Assembly (NCBI GenBank): GCA_900549755.1
Contig: URPQ01000038.1
Location: 1 to 18,633, forward strand
Reading direction: 5' to 3'
Origin: an uncultured Oscillospiraceae bacterium
Lineage (GTDB): Bacteria; Bacillota; Clostridia; Oscillospirales; Acutalibacteraceae
DNA length: 18,633 nucleotides
In this document: piece after piece, positions 1 to 7,574 of the stretch
Layout: each line of letters opens with the position of its first letter
Position numbering within the stretch: position 1 is the first letter of the stretch
Program-made: the position numbers and the translations under genes
Notes under the pieces: generated by a model
The model's input: the letters and a program-made list of their open reading frames with translations, nothing else
Told to the model about the DNA's origin: nothing
Databases searched by the model: none

Positions 1-162
1 ACGGAGACACATCGTGCATACGGTAACGTGCTTGACAGAGCCGTCAACAACAGCCTTTACGCGTCTGACATTCGATTTCCACATTTTATTTGAACGTCTG
101 TGCGAGTGGGAAACTTTAATCCCGAAAGCAATTTCTTTACTGCAGATATCACATTTAGCCAT
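1..162 (-). CDS. rpmB: 50S ribosomal protein L28, partial (C-terminus off the left edge)
   Basis: This is the N-terminal 54 codons of ribosomal protein L28, a structural protein of the large subunit. The protein begins MAKCDICSKEIAFGIKVSHS, followed by the typical SNKMWKSNVRRVKA stretch. Two CxxC pairs are visible, CDIC at residues 4-7 and CTMC near residue 50, so this is the zinc-binding (C+) form of L28. The ATG at 160-162 is preceded by a strong AGGAGG ribosome binding site (171-176). The family is usually about 60-65 residues, so only about ten residues are missing beyond the edge. It has its own promoter and appears to be monocistronic at this end. Identification is by motif recognition and is secure. 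Confidence 0.95.
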   Translation of the reverse strand, partial: MAKCDICSKEIAFGIKVSHSHRRSNKMWKSNVRRVKAVVDGSVKHVTVCTMCLR

Positions 163-216
163 GGTCTGCACCTCCTTCTCTTTCCATAACGGCATAAAGC
201 CGATTACATAGCAAAC

Positions 217-248
217 ATTATAATAACAGATTGTGCGTAAAAAATCAA
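217..248 (-). promoter_or_regulatory. Promoter of rpmB
   Basis: On the minus strand TTGATT (243-248) lies 17 nt upstream of TATTAT (220-225), which overlaps a perfect TATAAT (217-222). Transcription would start near 210-213, giving a leader of about 50 nt before the rpmB start codon. The surroundings are very AT-rich, as expected for a strong housekeeping promoter. The sequence match is seen directly; activity is inferred. Confidence 0.7.
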
Positions 249-288
249 GTATTTTTTTTATTATTTTAAGTTTTTATTATTTTGGGCG

Positions 289-320
289 AAAAAAATCACT
301 GAAAATAGGGTTTTGACAGT
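289..320 (-). terminator. Possible weak terminator of the acylation operon
   Basis: Downstream of the SGNH gene the minus strand can form a small hairpin: ACTG (317-320) pairs with CAGT (298-301), and an inner AAAA/TTTT stem is separated by a two-base bulge. The hairpin is followed by a run of seven T (complement of 289-295). The stem is AT-rich and weak, so this is only a candidate. No GC-rich hairpin was found between the operon end and rpmB. Confidence 0.3.
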
Positions 321-340
321 CTTTACACACAGCCCGCATT

Positions 341-1306
341 TTATATTTTCACCGTTTTGTGGTATTCCTCGTAATCCTTGTTCCAGTGTGAAAAGCCCTT
401 ATCGGTTCGGCGGTCGGTAAGCTCGTAATTCCGGCTTAAATAATCGCCTAAAAACATTGTGCATTTTCTCGCGCCGCGGTTGTTGAGGTGGTTACCGCCG
501 TCGCGCGTGTCGGTCTTCCAGTCAAAATCAAACCGCGCGCGGTCTATGTTCATATCAACAAAGGGAATATCATAAGCCTCGGCAAATTCCTTTACCGCGT
601 TGTGCTTTCGGTAGCTCCATGAGCTTTGCGAGGGCAGCTCTAACAGTATTACCTTAATGCCGTTTGCGCGGCAGGTTTTAATAAAGGCGTTAGCCGCGGT
701 TTTTGAGGCAAGCGGTATTTCCGCCCTTTCTTTGCTTTTAACCATATATTCCCCGCCCATATAGCCCTTAACATCGTTGCTGAGCCACTGCCCCTTGGGC
801 GCGCAGTGTGCGGTAAAGCGCGGCTTTTTCAAAAGCTCATCGGGCTTGACTTTTTTCCAGCGATCGTGGTACTGAAAAACCGAAAAGCAAGAGCCGAGCG
901 AGGTGTTTATAATTTTCGCGGCGCTTTCCACCACCTTTGATTTTGTAAAAAAGCCGTCGGTCTCTAAAATTACCACCTTGGGCTTGTGGCTTTTTAAAAT
1001 ATCGTTCAGCATAACATACGCCTGCGCCACGGTCTGCCGCCCCTCGCCGCTTACATATGACGTGTAGCCGTAATTTTTCCAAAGCTCCATAGGCGAAAAG
1101 CCGCTGTATGCGTCGGAATTGCCTATAACGGCAACGTCAATTGTATTTTTCGGCTCGGAGTAAAAGCCGTGTGCGCTGGGGTTTACTATGCCCGCCTCTT
1201 TCGTGTTATCCTTAGGGGCGAGCATATATGAAAACGACACCACCGAAAGTATAAGCACGGCAAAAAAGCTTACCGCGCGTATAAGGTTTTTAACACCCTT
1301 TTTCAT
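341..1306 (-). CDS. Membrane-anchored SGNH/GDSL-type protein, DltD-like (last gene of the acylation operon)
   Basis: The 321-residue protein has one N-terminal membrane segment (about residues 8-29) followed by an extracytoplasmic SGNH-hydrolase-like domain. Block I is IGNSD with candidate nucleophile Ser64. The block V-like segment DGGNHLNNRGARK carries Asp269 and His273, giving a possible Ser-Asp-His triad. Proteins of this kind (DltD, AlgJ/AlgX, PatB) act outside the membrane with an MBOAT partner to place acyl groups on a polymer. It is shorter than classical DltD (about 400 residues). I chose the ATG at 1304-1306 over a GTG three codons upstream because AGAGGTG is the ribosome binding site and overlaps that GTG. 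It lies 45 nt downstream of the MBOAT gene. A transferase rather than hydrolase role is inferred from context. Confidence 0.82.
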   Translation of the reverse strand: MKKGVKNLIRAVSFFAVLILSVVSFSYMLAPKDNTKEAGIVNPSAHGFYSEPKNTIDVAVIGNSDAYSGFSPMELWKNYGYTSYVSGEGRQTVAQAYVMLNDILKSHKPKVVILETDGFFTKSKVVESAAKIINTSLGSCFSVFQYHDRWKKVKPDELLKKPRFTAHCAPKGQWLSNDVKGYMGGEYMVKSKERAEIPLASKTAANAFIKTCRANGIKVILLELPSQSSWSYRKHNAVKEFAEAYDIPFVDMNIDRARFDFDWKTDTRDGGNHLNNRGARKCTMFLGDYLSRNYELTDRRTDKGFSHWNKDYEEYHKTVKI

Positions 1307-1351
1307 AAAAATCACCTCTTAAAACTCAGTCTGTCGAAAAAGCCGACACGC

Positions 1352-2938
1352 TCAAAACTGTCCGTAAATAAAATCTACCGCCTCGTAACCTATGCCGTAA
1401 GCGCCGAAGATTATAACCGAAAGCACAAGCGCCAGATACACCGCCCAGCGCACGGGTAATGCCCACCGCGCTATGCTTTCCCTTATTTCAATGCCCTTTT
1501 CCTGCAAAAGACTGACGGTGAAAATTACCGCCGCGCCTATGGCGGTAATAATAAAATCCGCACTGTCCATACCGCAGAGTAGCGCGTCCTTTAAAAACGT
1601 ACCGCCGCCGAAATCGGTAAATATGCGCTTTATCATAAAGAGCCAGTCGCACACGGTGTCTGCACGGAAAAGCATCATTCCGCCTATTACCAAAATTAAA
1701 GTCCTGAATATTCTGAATATATTTATAGACGCCGATTCCCGCTTAATTTTAAGCGCGGAGAAAAGCTTTGCTATAAGCGGCTCTGCGTACATACCGAGCA
1801 TCATTATTATGTAATAATAAAGCCCGTAAACAATATATTTCCAGCCTGCGCCGTGCCAAAAGCCTATGCCGAACCAGGTGAAAAACAGGGCGAACGACGC
1901 GGGAACGAGCGACCCCAAAAATTCGTTCAGATGCTCCTTTGCAAAGCGTGAAAGCTTCATAAACGGCTTTGAAAGCGAGACGGAGTAAAAAACATAGTCC
2001 TTAAGCCACGCGCCGAGAGTTATGTGCCACCGCCGCCAAAATTCGTTTACCGATTTTGAGAAAAACGGGCGGCAGAAGTTTTCCGACATTGTAACGCCGA
2101 ACAGCTGCCCGCTGCCTATTACAATATCCATACAGCCCGAAAACTCGGCGTAAATCTGCAGGGTGTAAAGCACACCCGCCAAAAGTATTACGCTGCCCGA
2201 GTATTTGCCCGCACTGCCGAACACCTCTGAAACCAGTATGTTTGCGCGGTCGGCTATGACCATTTTTTTGAAAAGCCCCCACACTATGCGCTGCAGGGCA
2301 AAGGCGGTGCGGTCGTAGTCAAACGGGTGCCCCTCGTAAAGATTATCGGCAAGCAGATCGTACCTGCCTATCGGACCCTCCACTATCTGCGGGAAAAAGC
2401 TTAAAAACAGGGCTAATTTTCCGAAATTTTCGGTAGCGCGGTATTTGCCGCGGTATACGTCTATAATATACCCCGCCGCCTGCAGAGTGTAGTAGGATAT
2501 TCCGAGCGGCAGTATAAACTTTAATTTCGGCAGCTGCGCCCTAATATGCACAAGATGTGCCAAAAATTTCGCCGTGTGCAGGAAAAATCCCGAATATTTC
2601 AAAACCAGAAGTATGCCGAAAACAAAAAGCACAGCCGATACCACAACCGCTTTCTTCTGCCATACAATATCCGCTTTAAGTTTTTTTCGGTCTTCCTTTT
2701 CGAGCCCTTTTTTAGCAAGGGCAAAGCCGTCGTTTATCTTGTTTATAAACACTCCGGCAAAATACACCGCCGTGGTGGTAATAACAAGAAAAACCGCCAG
2801 CTTGCCGCTGTTTATCATGTAAAAAATATAGCTTGAAACAAGCAGCACTACCCACTTGTATTTTTTCGGCGACAGCGTGTAGCATAAAAACACGCTGCCC
2901 AAAAAAATCAAAAGATAACTGTACGAGGTATAGCTCAT
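1352..2938 (-). CDS. MBOAT-family membrane O-acyltransferase, DltB/AlgI-like
   Basis: A 528-residue polytopic membrane protein. Hallmarks are LPLGISYYTLQ (143-153), FPQIVEGPIGRY (182-193), NEFWRRWHITLGAWLKDY with His305, and GIGFWHGAGWKY with His362, the family's invariant catalytic His. This is the AlgI/PatA/DltB branch, which moves an activated acyl group across the membrane for transfer to a cell-surface polymer. The start follows the carrier-protein stop by only 5 nt, with an AGAGGAAG site inside the carrier gene's end, indicating translational linkage. The protein ends in FIYGQF (523-528), resembling the Phe/Tyr-rich C-terminal tail known from AlgI-type MBOATs and, as I recall, the DltX peptide. 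The substrate is unknown; the neighbouring adenylation enzyme argues against simply assuming D-alanine. Confidence 0.93.
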   Translation of the reverse strand: MSYTSYSYLLIFLGSVFLCYTLSPKKYKWVVLLVSSYIFYMINSGKLAVFLVITTTAVYFAGVFINKINDGFALAKKGLEKEDRKKLKADIVWQKKAVVVSAVLFVFGILLVLKYSGFFLHTAKFLAHLVHIRAQLPKLKFILPLGISYYTLQAAGYIIDVYRGKYRATENFGKLALFLSFFPQIVEGPIGRYDLLADNLYEGHPFDYDRTAFALQRIVWGLFKKMVIADRANILVSEVFGSAGKYSGSVILLAGVLYTLQIYAEFSGCMDIVIGSGQLFGVTMSENFCRPFFSKSVNEFWRRWHITLGAWLKDYVFYSVSLSKPFMKLSRFAKEHLNEFLGSLVPASFALFFTWFGIGFWHGAGWKYIVYGLYYYIIMMLGMYAEPLIAKLFSALKIKRESASINIFRIFRTLILVIGGMMLFRADTVCDWLFMIKRIFTDFGGGTFLKDALLCGMDSADFIITAIGAAVIFTVSLLQEKGIEIRESIARWALPVRWAVYLALVLSVIIFGAYGIGYEAVDFIYGQF

Positions 2939-2943
2939 AGCGG

Positions 2944-3171
2944 TTATTCTTCCTCTAATCTTTTAACCATTGCGTAAATTGCCTCGGCACTTTTAAAGTT
3001 CTCGGGCACAATGTCGATAGGGGTTATTTCAATATCAAATTCATCATTAAGTTCGCTCACAAGCTGCACTATTTTAAGTGAATCCAGAATTTTATCCCCT
3101 ATAAGGTCGGTCTCGCGTGAATAATCAATTCCCGGTTTTATTTCTTCCAGTATTTTTATAACCTGCTCCAT
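2944..3171 (-). CDS. Acyl/D-alanyl carrier-like protein (phosphopantetheine-binding)
   Basis: A 75-residue acidic carrier protein. The phosphopantetheine attachment motif is ILDSLKIVQLVSEL with Ser31, followed by a typical helix III region (PENFKSAEAIYAMVKRL). DltC is normally 78-81 residues with a DSFG-type motif, and the DSLK motif here is closer to general acyl carrier proteins. It would accept an acyl group as a thioester from the adenylation enzyme encoded 16 nt upstream and deliver it to the MBOAT encoded 5 nt downstream. An AGGGGAG-like site lies just upstream of the ATG. No phosphopantetheinyl transferase is present, so a housekeeping one must activate it. The carrier role is secure; the cargo is not known. 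Confidence 0.92.
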   Translation of the reverse strand: MEQVIKILEEIKPGIDYSRETDLIGDKILDSLKIVQLVSELNDEFDIEITPIDIVPENFKSAEAIYAMVKRLEEE

Positions 3172-3187
3172 TGAATATTACTCCCCA

Positions 3188-4699
3188 TCAGATATTTTTG
3201 TAATTAGCCGTAAGCCATTTACGGTCAGTCTTGCCGTTTGCGTTTATCGGCATTGTTTTTACGCGTATTATTTTTTGCGGCAGCATATAATCGGGCAGTC
3301 GGCTTTTTAATGCGTTCATTATCTCCGCTACGTCCTTTTGCCTGCCTGTGTAAACAAGAATTATTTTATCCTCTTGCTTGTCGTATATGACCGCTGCGGA
3401 GGAAAGCCCCTCAGCCGCATATGCCGCCGCCTCAATTTCGCCAAGCTCAATGCGGTAGCCCATATGCTTTATTTGAAAATCCTTGCGCGAAATATATATA
3501 AGCTCGCCGTTTTCGTTCCGCTTTACAAGGTCGCCCGTTTTATAAACCGTTTCGGGGTAGGCGGTGTTAAGCGGGTTCTGCACAAACGCCGCCGCTGTTT
3601 TTTCGGGGTTGTTGTAATACCCCATTGCCAAAAACGAGCCTCGGGCGTATAATTCGCCCTCTTCGCCCACATCTGCCGCAGTGCTGTCCTCTTTCACTGC
3701 AAACACATCGCAGTTATCGCACGCTCTGCCTATCGGCAGGGTCTCGCCGTCGGAAAATTCGCGGTCAACTATATAATAGGTGCAAATATCAGTAGTTTCG
3801 GTAGGCCCGAAAAGGTTTGCGAAAAGCGCGTTCGGCAGCCTTTCACGCCAGTAATTAAGCGGCTTTACCGGCATAACCTCGCCCGCGAAAAGCACCTTTT
3901 CAAGATACTCCGGCGCAATATAATCAAGCACCTTTAAATTCGCAACTATTGACAGCGCCGATGGCACCCAGTAAATTGTGTTGACCCGTCGCTCGTTCAT
4001 AAACTTTATTAAGTTCATGGGGAAGGAAAAGAGCGTTTTCGGTATAATATGAAGTTCCGCTCCCGCATATACGGTGCTGAACACGTCGGATACCGACATA
4101 CTGAAATAAAACGGGGTCTGGCTGCCGAAAACCGTGCTTTCGTTTATTTTGAAAGTATCGGCGTACCATTTAATATATGCAAGCACGCTGCGGTGGTTTA
4201 CAACAGCGCCCTTCGGCACGCCTGTTGAGCCCGAGGTAAAAAGCACATACGCGGGGTCGGTATCTACCGTATTATCCCGTATTTTCCTGAGAGCCTCTTT
4301 ATTCGGCGCATATGCCGCAGCCTCATTATAATACAGTACCGTGCCCTTAAAATCAATCTCACAAATTTTGGATTTGCACGCGTCCGTCACCAAAACCGCG
4401 GCGGGTCTCAATGTTTCAAATATCGCCTTTATGCGTTCCGCGGGCATATCCGCGTCTATTACCGTGTAAAAGCAGCCGGCATATAATACCCCGAACATAG
4501 CGGTTAAATTTTCAACCGAGCGCTCGGCGATTACCGCAACGGGGGCTTTATACACCCCCGCCGCAGCTATTTTACTACCGATGCTTTGCACCGTTTTTAA
4601 AAATTCGCCGTAGGTCATGCTTTTGTTTTCATCGGCAAAAATGGTTTTCTCGGGTGAACGCTCTGCCGAATGTTCAAGTATTTCAAGAATATTTTTCAT
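3188..4699 (-). CDS. DltA-like adenylation enzyme (acyl/aminoacyl carrier-protein ligase)
   Basis: A 503-residue stand-alone ANL-family adenylation enzyme. The core motifs are complete: A3 FTSGSTGVPKG (154-164), A5 LFGPTETTD (296-304), A7 YKTGDLV (386-392), A8 FQIKHMGYRIELGEIE (408-423) and A10 NANGKTDRK with catalytic Lys490. Length and motif order match DltA, which activates D-alanine with ATP and loads DltC. The pocket differs. DltA has PFSFDLSVMD where this protein has PFYFSMSVSD, so the Asp that holds the substrate amino group is Ser200; DltA has FCGEVLP where this protein has FAGEVMP, so the selectivity Cys is Ala272. The gene overlaps the ABC transporter stop by one base (TAATG) and is followed 16 nt later by the carrier gene. 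I leave the symbol empty because D-alanine as substrate is doubtful. Confidence 0.9.
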   Translation of the reverse strand: MKNILEILEHSAERSPEKTIFADENKSMTYGEFLKTVQSIGSKIAAAGVYKAPVAVIAERSVENLTAMFGVLYAGCFYTVIDADMPAERIKAIFETLRPAAVLVTDACKSKICEIDFKGTVLYYNEAAAYAPNKEALRKIRDNTVDTDPAYVLFTSGSTGVPKGAVVNHRSVLAYIKWYADTFKINESTVFGSQTPFYFSMSVSDVFSTVYAGAELHIIPKTLFSFPMNLIKFMNERRVNTIYWVPSALSIVANLKVLDYIAPEYLEKVLFAGEVMPVKPLNYWRERLPNALFANLFGPTETTDICTYYIVDREFSDGETLPIGRACDNCDVFAVKEDSTAADVGEEGELYARGSFLAMGYYNNPEKTAAAFVQNPLNTAYPETVYKTGDLVKRNENGELIYISRKDFQIKHMGYRIELGEIEAAAYAAEGLSSAAVIYDKQEDKIILVYTGRQKDVAEIMNALKSRLPDYMLPQKIIRVKTMPINANGKTDRKWLTANYKNI

Positions 4700-7470
4700 T
4701 ATCTGCCCCTTATGGCGTCTATCGGGCGTTTTGACGCTATGCGTTTAACAGGCAAAAAGCTTGCCGCAAACGCCACAAAAATACTCACAATCAAGAGCAA
4801 AGCCACCTGACGAACACCGAAGCTCAGCACCGTTACAAGCACGCCCACATCATTGCGGATAATGCTGTTTATTATAACCGTAGCCGCAAATACGCCGATT
4901 GCCGATAAAACAAAGTTTATCATGGCAATAATAAAGCTTTCCGAGAAGAAAATTCTGAAAACATCGTTGCTGCGGGAGCCTATGGCGCGCAAAATTCCTA
5001 TTTCCTGCTTTTTATAGGAAATGCTGGTGCCTATAAAGTTGGAAAGCATTACAGCGGCAAACAAGGCAAAGCCCACGCCTATCCAGAAAAAGTATTTTGA
5101 AAGGGTTTTAAGTCCGTCGTTTATGGAATCAAGCTGGAAGGTTACCGAGTTTTGTATTGCATAGCGCACGCCGCTGTCCTCATTGTAGCAGTAAGCCACA
5201 AGCGAGTGCACCGCGCTCTTTTCCTCGGGCATTGTGCCCACGGCAAAGCCGTATATTTTATCCGTTCCCTCGGTAAGCTCGTTATAAATACCGTCGGAGC
5301 AGACAACGGTGGATTTAAGCTTTGATTTATTACCCTCGGTCACATTATCTATAACGCCTACTATCTTGCAGCCGCTTATATTCTCATTGCTGTTTTCCTT
5401 GCCGAATACATTTTTCCACATTGAAACGGTGTTTTTATTTTTAAGCAGCTTTGCGTAATCGGTAGCACCTGTCTCATTTTCCGCGTCTGTTTCGGCGCGC
5501 GTACCCGACTCATCGGAAAGGTTTGAAAGCGAATCGGCGGTTACTATAATTTCCTTATCGCCGAGGGTCTTTTTCTCGCCGTCTATCCAAATTACCTTTT
5601 CGTTTGTTATATCCGAAATACGGGCAAGGTAATTTGAGTCAGCGTTAAAATTATCGCCGTAAAATGAAATATATCCTTCGGTTATCGGTGCCATTGCAGG
5701 TCTTTCGGCAATCATTTTATCCAAACAGCCATCGCCCACCATTGCAATTTCCGCGTAGCTGTAGCTTACCTCCGTACTGAATTCATTCAAAAGAATCATA
5801 TCTATCAGTTGTTCAGCCCTGCTTTTGTGATCCTTTTTCTCGGTAAGCGACGCATAACGCGACATATCAAAACCTGTATCTATAACGGCGGTAACAGTAT
5901 ATTCCTTACCGTCTAATGTGAGCTTTTTGCCTATTAAATCGGTGTAGGTGCTGATTTTGGTGTAAACGGGGGTTTTGGTACCGTCCTTTGCGGTGTTGTA
6001 GGTTTTATTATCAAAATACTGCGCCTTTTTAAACACCTCGTAAATATAATCGCTCACGGCAATTTCGTTTTTAGTGCCGTCGGGCAAATTACCTGCCAGT
6101 ACCTTATAGCCCATTTCCTTTAAAACCGCGTCGTTTACGGTGGCGAAGCCGTTTATAACGGGGCAATAAATATTGTAGTCGGTTTCCGTAAGCTTTATTT
6201 CTGGGTTTGTATGGCTCGATATATCTCCGTTAAATTTAAGCGGCTGATAAATACCGTGCATTTTAACGTTCATACCCGCCGATATATCGGAAAGCTCCTT
6301 TTCCGAAAAGCGGTAGCCGTAATCGCGCCAGTAGTCGCCCGTTTTTTTCGATTTTGCAACCGCAACCGATTTAACGCCCGAATCAATAAGCGAATTTGTG
6401 CAGGTCCTGACATGGTTGTAAGAGCCGAAAGTATCGGAAAGCCCGAAAAGCCCGAACGCAATGCAGGAAAGTAAAATTGTTATTACAAGCCTTATTTTCT
6501 TGTGTTTAAGTCCGCTTGCGCCTATTTTAAAAGCGTTGGACATGGGCAGCTTTGATTTTATAAGTTTAAAGCCCGAGCCGTCGGCCGTTTTAATTTTTGA
6601 TACATCGGTCTTTTTAAAGCGCGCGGCGGTTTTTGACTTTTCGCCCACCGTAAGTTTCAAATCGCCCGATTTCAGCTTATCTATATAGTCGTTTATGGCT
6701 GCTCTGTCTTCTTCTGTGAGGTGGTAGCCCGCGGGAACCTCTACCGTATTGCCGCAAAACTCAATGCCGTCGGGTGTTTCGGCGGGTTCCGCCTCGCTGT
6801 CAAGCTCCACATCGCTTATAACCTGACCGTCGGAAAGCTCTATTATTCTGTCGGCATATTGCTCGGCAAATTCGCGGTCGTGCGATACAACTATTACAAG
6901 CTTAGTTTCGGATAGCTTTTTAAGCGTATCAAATACCTGCTTGCCCGTAGCCGAGTCAAGCGCGCCCGTGGGCTCATCAGCCATTATTATTTCGGGCTTT
7001 TTAACAAGGGCGCGGGCTATTGCTACACGCTGCTTTTGTCCACCCGATAATTCGTTGGGCTTTCTTGCGCCGAAGCCCTCTAAATCAACCTGCTTTAAAA
7101 TATCGTTAATTTCGCTGTCGGAAGCTTTTCTGCCCTGCAGCTCTATTGCAAGGGCTATGTTTGCGCCTACCGAAAATTCATCAAGCACATTGTATTCCTG
7201 AAAAATAAAGCCGACATAAGTATTTCTGTAGGAATCAAAATGCTGTTGCCTGAAATTCTTAGAGGAAACACCCTTAATTATTATTTCGCCGCCGTCGTAT
7301 TTATCAAGTCCGCCCAGCACGTTAAGCAGGGTGGATTTACCGCTGCCCGATTTACCGAGCAGGAAAACCATACCCTTTTCGGGAAACTTAAGGCTTATTT
7401 TATTAAGCGCCGTAACCGGCACGCCTTTTTTCGGTTTATAAATTTTAACAAGCTCTTTTGTTTCTAACAT
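4699..7470 (-). CDS. ABC transporter, ATPase fused to FtsX/MacB-type permease
   Basis: A 923-residue fusion. The N-terminal ATPase has Walker A GKSGSGKST (39-47), Q-loop FIFQEYNVLDEF (88-99), signature LSGGQKQR (141-148), Walker B IIMADEPTGALD (161-172) and H-loop His197. TM1 spans about 327-345, a large extracytoplasmic domain of about 440 residues follows, then three C-terminal TM segments of an FtsX domain (about 793-812, 841-866, 884-906) including EIGILRAIGS. This is the MacB/BceAB-like mechanotransmission type, linked in Firmicutes to antimicrobial peptide sensing and resistance, lipid removal or export. It is the first gene of the operon, with AGGAGG (7477-7482) before its ATG, and overlaps the next start by one base. 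Joint expression with the acylation genes suggests an envelope-defence role; the substrate is unknown. Confidence 0.92.
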   Translation of the reverse strand: MLETKELVKIYKPKKGVPVTALNKISLKFPEKGMVFLLGKSGSGKSTLLNVLGGLDKYDGGEIIIKGVSSKNFRQQHFDSYRNTYVGFIFQEYNVLDEFSVGANIALAIELQGRKASDSEINDILKQVDLEGFGARKPNELSGGQKQRVAIARALVKKPEIIMADEPTGALDSATGKQVFDTLKKLSETKLVIVVSHDREFAEQYADRIIELSDGQVISDVELDSEAEPAETPDGIEFCGNTVEVPAGYHLTEEDRAAINDYIDKLKSGDLKLTVGEKSKTAARFKKTDVSKIKTADGSGFKLIKSKLPMSNAFKIGASGLKHKKIRLVITILLSCIAFGLFGLSDTFGSYNHVRTCTNSLIDSGVKSVAVAKSKKTGDYWRDYGYRFSEKELSDISAGMNVKMHGIYQPLKFNGDISSHTNPEIKLTETDYNIYCPVINGFATVNDAVLKEMGYKVLAGNLPDGTKNEIAVSDYIYEVFKKAQYFDNKTYNTAKDGTKTPVYTKISTYTDLIGKKLTLDGKEYTVTAVIDTGFDMSRYASLTEKKDHKSRAEQLIDMILLNEFSTEVSYSYAEIAMVGDGCLDKMIAERPAMAPITEGYISFYGDNFNADSNYLARISDITNEKVIWIDGEKKTLGDKEIIVTADSLSNLSDESGTRAETDAENETGATDYAKLLKNKNTVSMWKNVFGKENSNENISGCKIVGVIDNVTEGNKSKLKSTVVCSDGIYNELTEGTDKIYGFAVGTMPEEKSAVHSLVAYCYNEDSGVRYAIQNSVTFQLDSINDGLKTLSKYFFWIGVGFALFAAVMLSNFIGTSISYKKQEIGILRAIGSRSNDVFRIFFSESFIIAMINFVLSAIGVFAATVIINSIIRNDVGVLVTVLSFGVRQVALLLIVSIFVAFAASFLPVKRIASKRPIDAIRGR

Positions 7471-7490
7471 AATAGCCTCCTGTTTTCATC

Positions 7491-7520
7491 GTACCAACTG
7501 TACTAACTTGAATGGTACAG
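7491..7520. promoter_or_regulatory. Candidate operator with GTAC half-sites at the ABC/acylation operon start
   Basis: Three GTAC motifs occur in 28 bases (7491-7494, 7500-7503, 7515-7518). They form two overlapping inverted repeats: CTGTAC (7498-7503) with GTACAG (7515-7520), and GTACCA (7491-7496) with TGGTAC (7513-7518). The element covers the predicted transcription start and early transcript just downstream of a near-consensus promoter, the classic place for a repressor operator. No obvious cognate regulator (MerR, TetR or GntR type) is encoded in the window. The symmetry is seen directly; the function is inferred. Confidence 0.55.
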
Positions 7521-7524
7521 CTGT

Positions 7525-7553
7525 ATCATACCACGGGTTTCCCCTTTTGTCAA
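7525..7553 (-). promoter_or_regulatory. Promoter of the ABC transporter/acylation operon
   Basis: On the minus strand TTGACA (7548-7553) is separated by exactly 17 nt from TATGAT (7525-7530). This is a near-consensus sigma-A promoter. Transcription should start near 7517, giving a leader of about 47 nt. So strong a promoter in front of a stress-type operon makes negative control by the GTAC repeats overlapping the start site plausible. Confidence 0.85.
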
Positions 7554-7574
7554 TATTTATTACAATTTTTTAAC

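Noticed and set aside
1473..1814. Plus-strand frame of 113 codons inside the MBOAT gene
   Set aside because: It is antisense to a clearly conserved membrane protein and has no promoter or ribosome binding site.
341..4699. Calling the operon canonical dltABCD
   Set aside because: Gene order, the ABC partner, the shorter SGNH protein, the DSLK carrier motif and the altered ligase pocket all differ, so D-alanylation should not be assumed.
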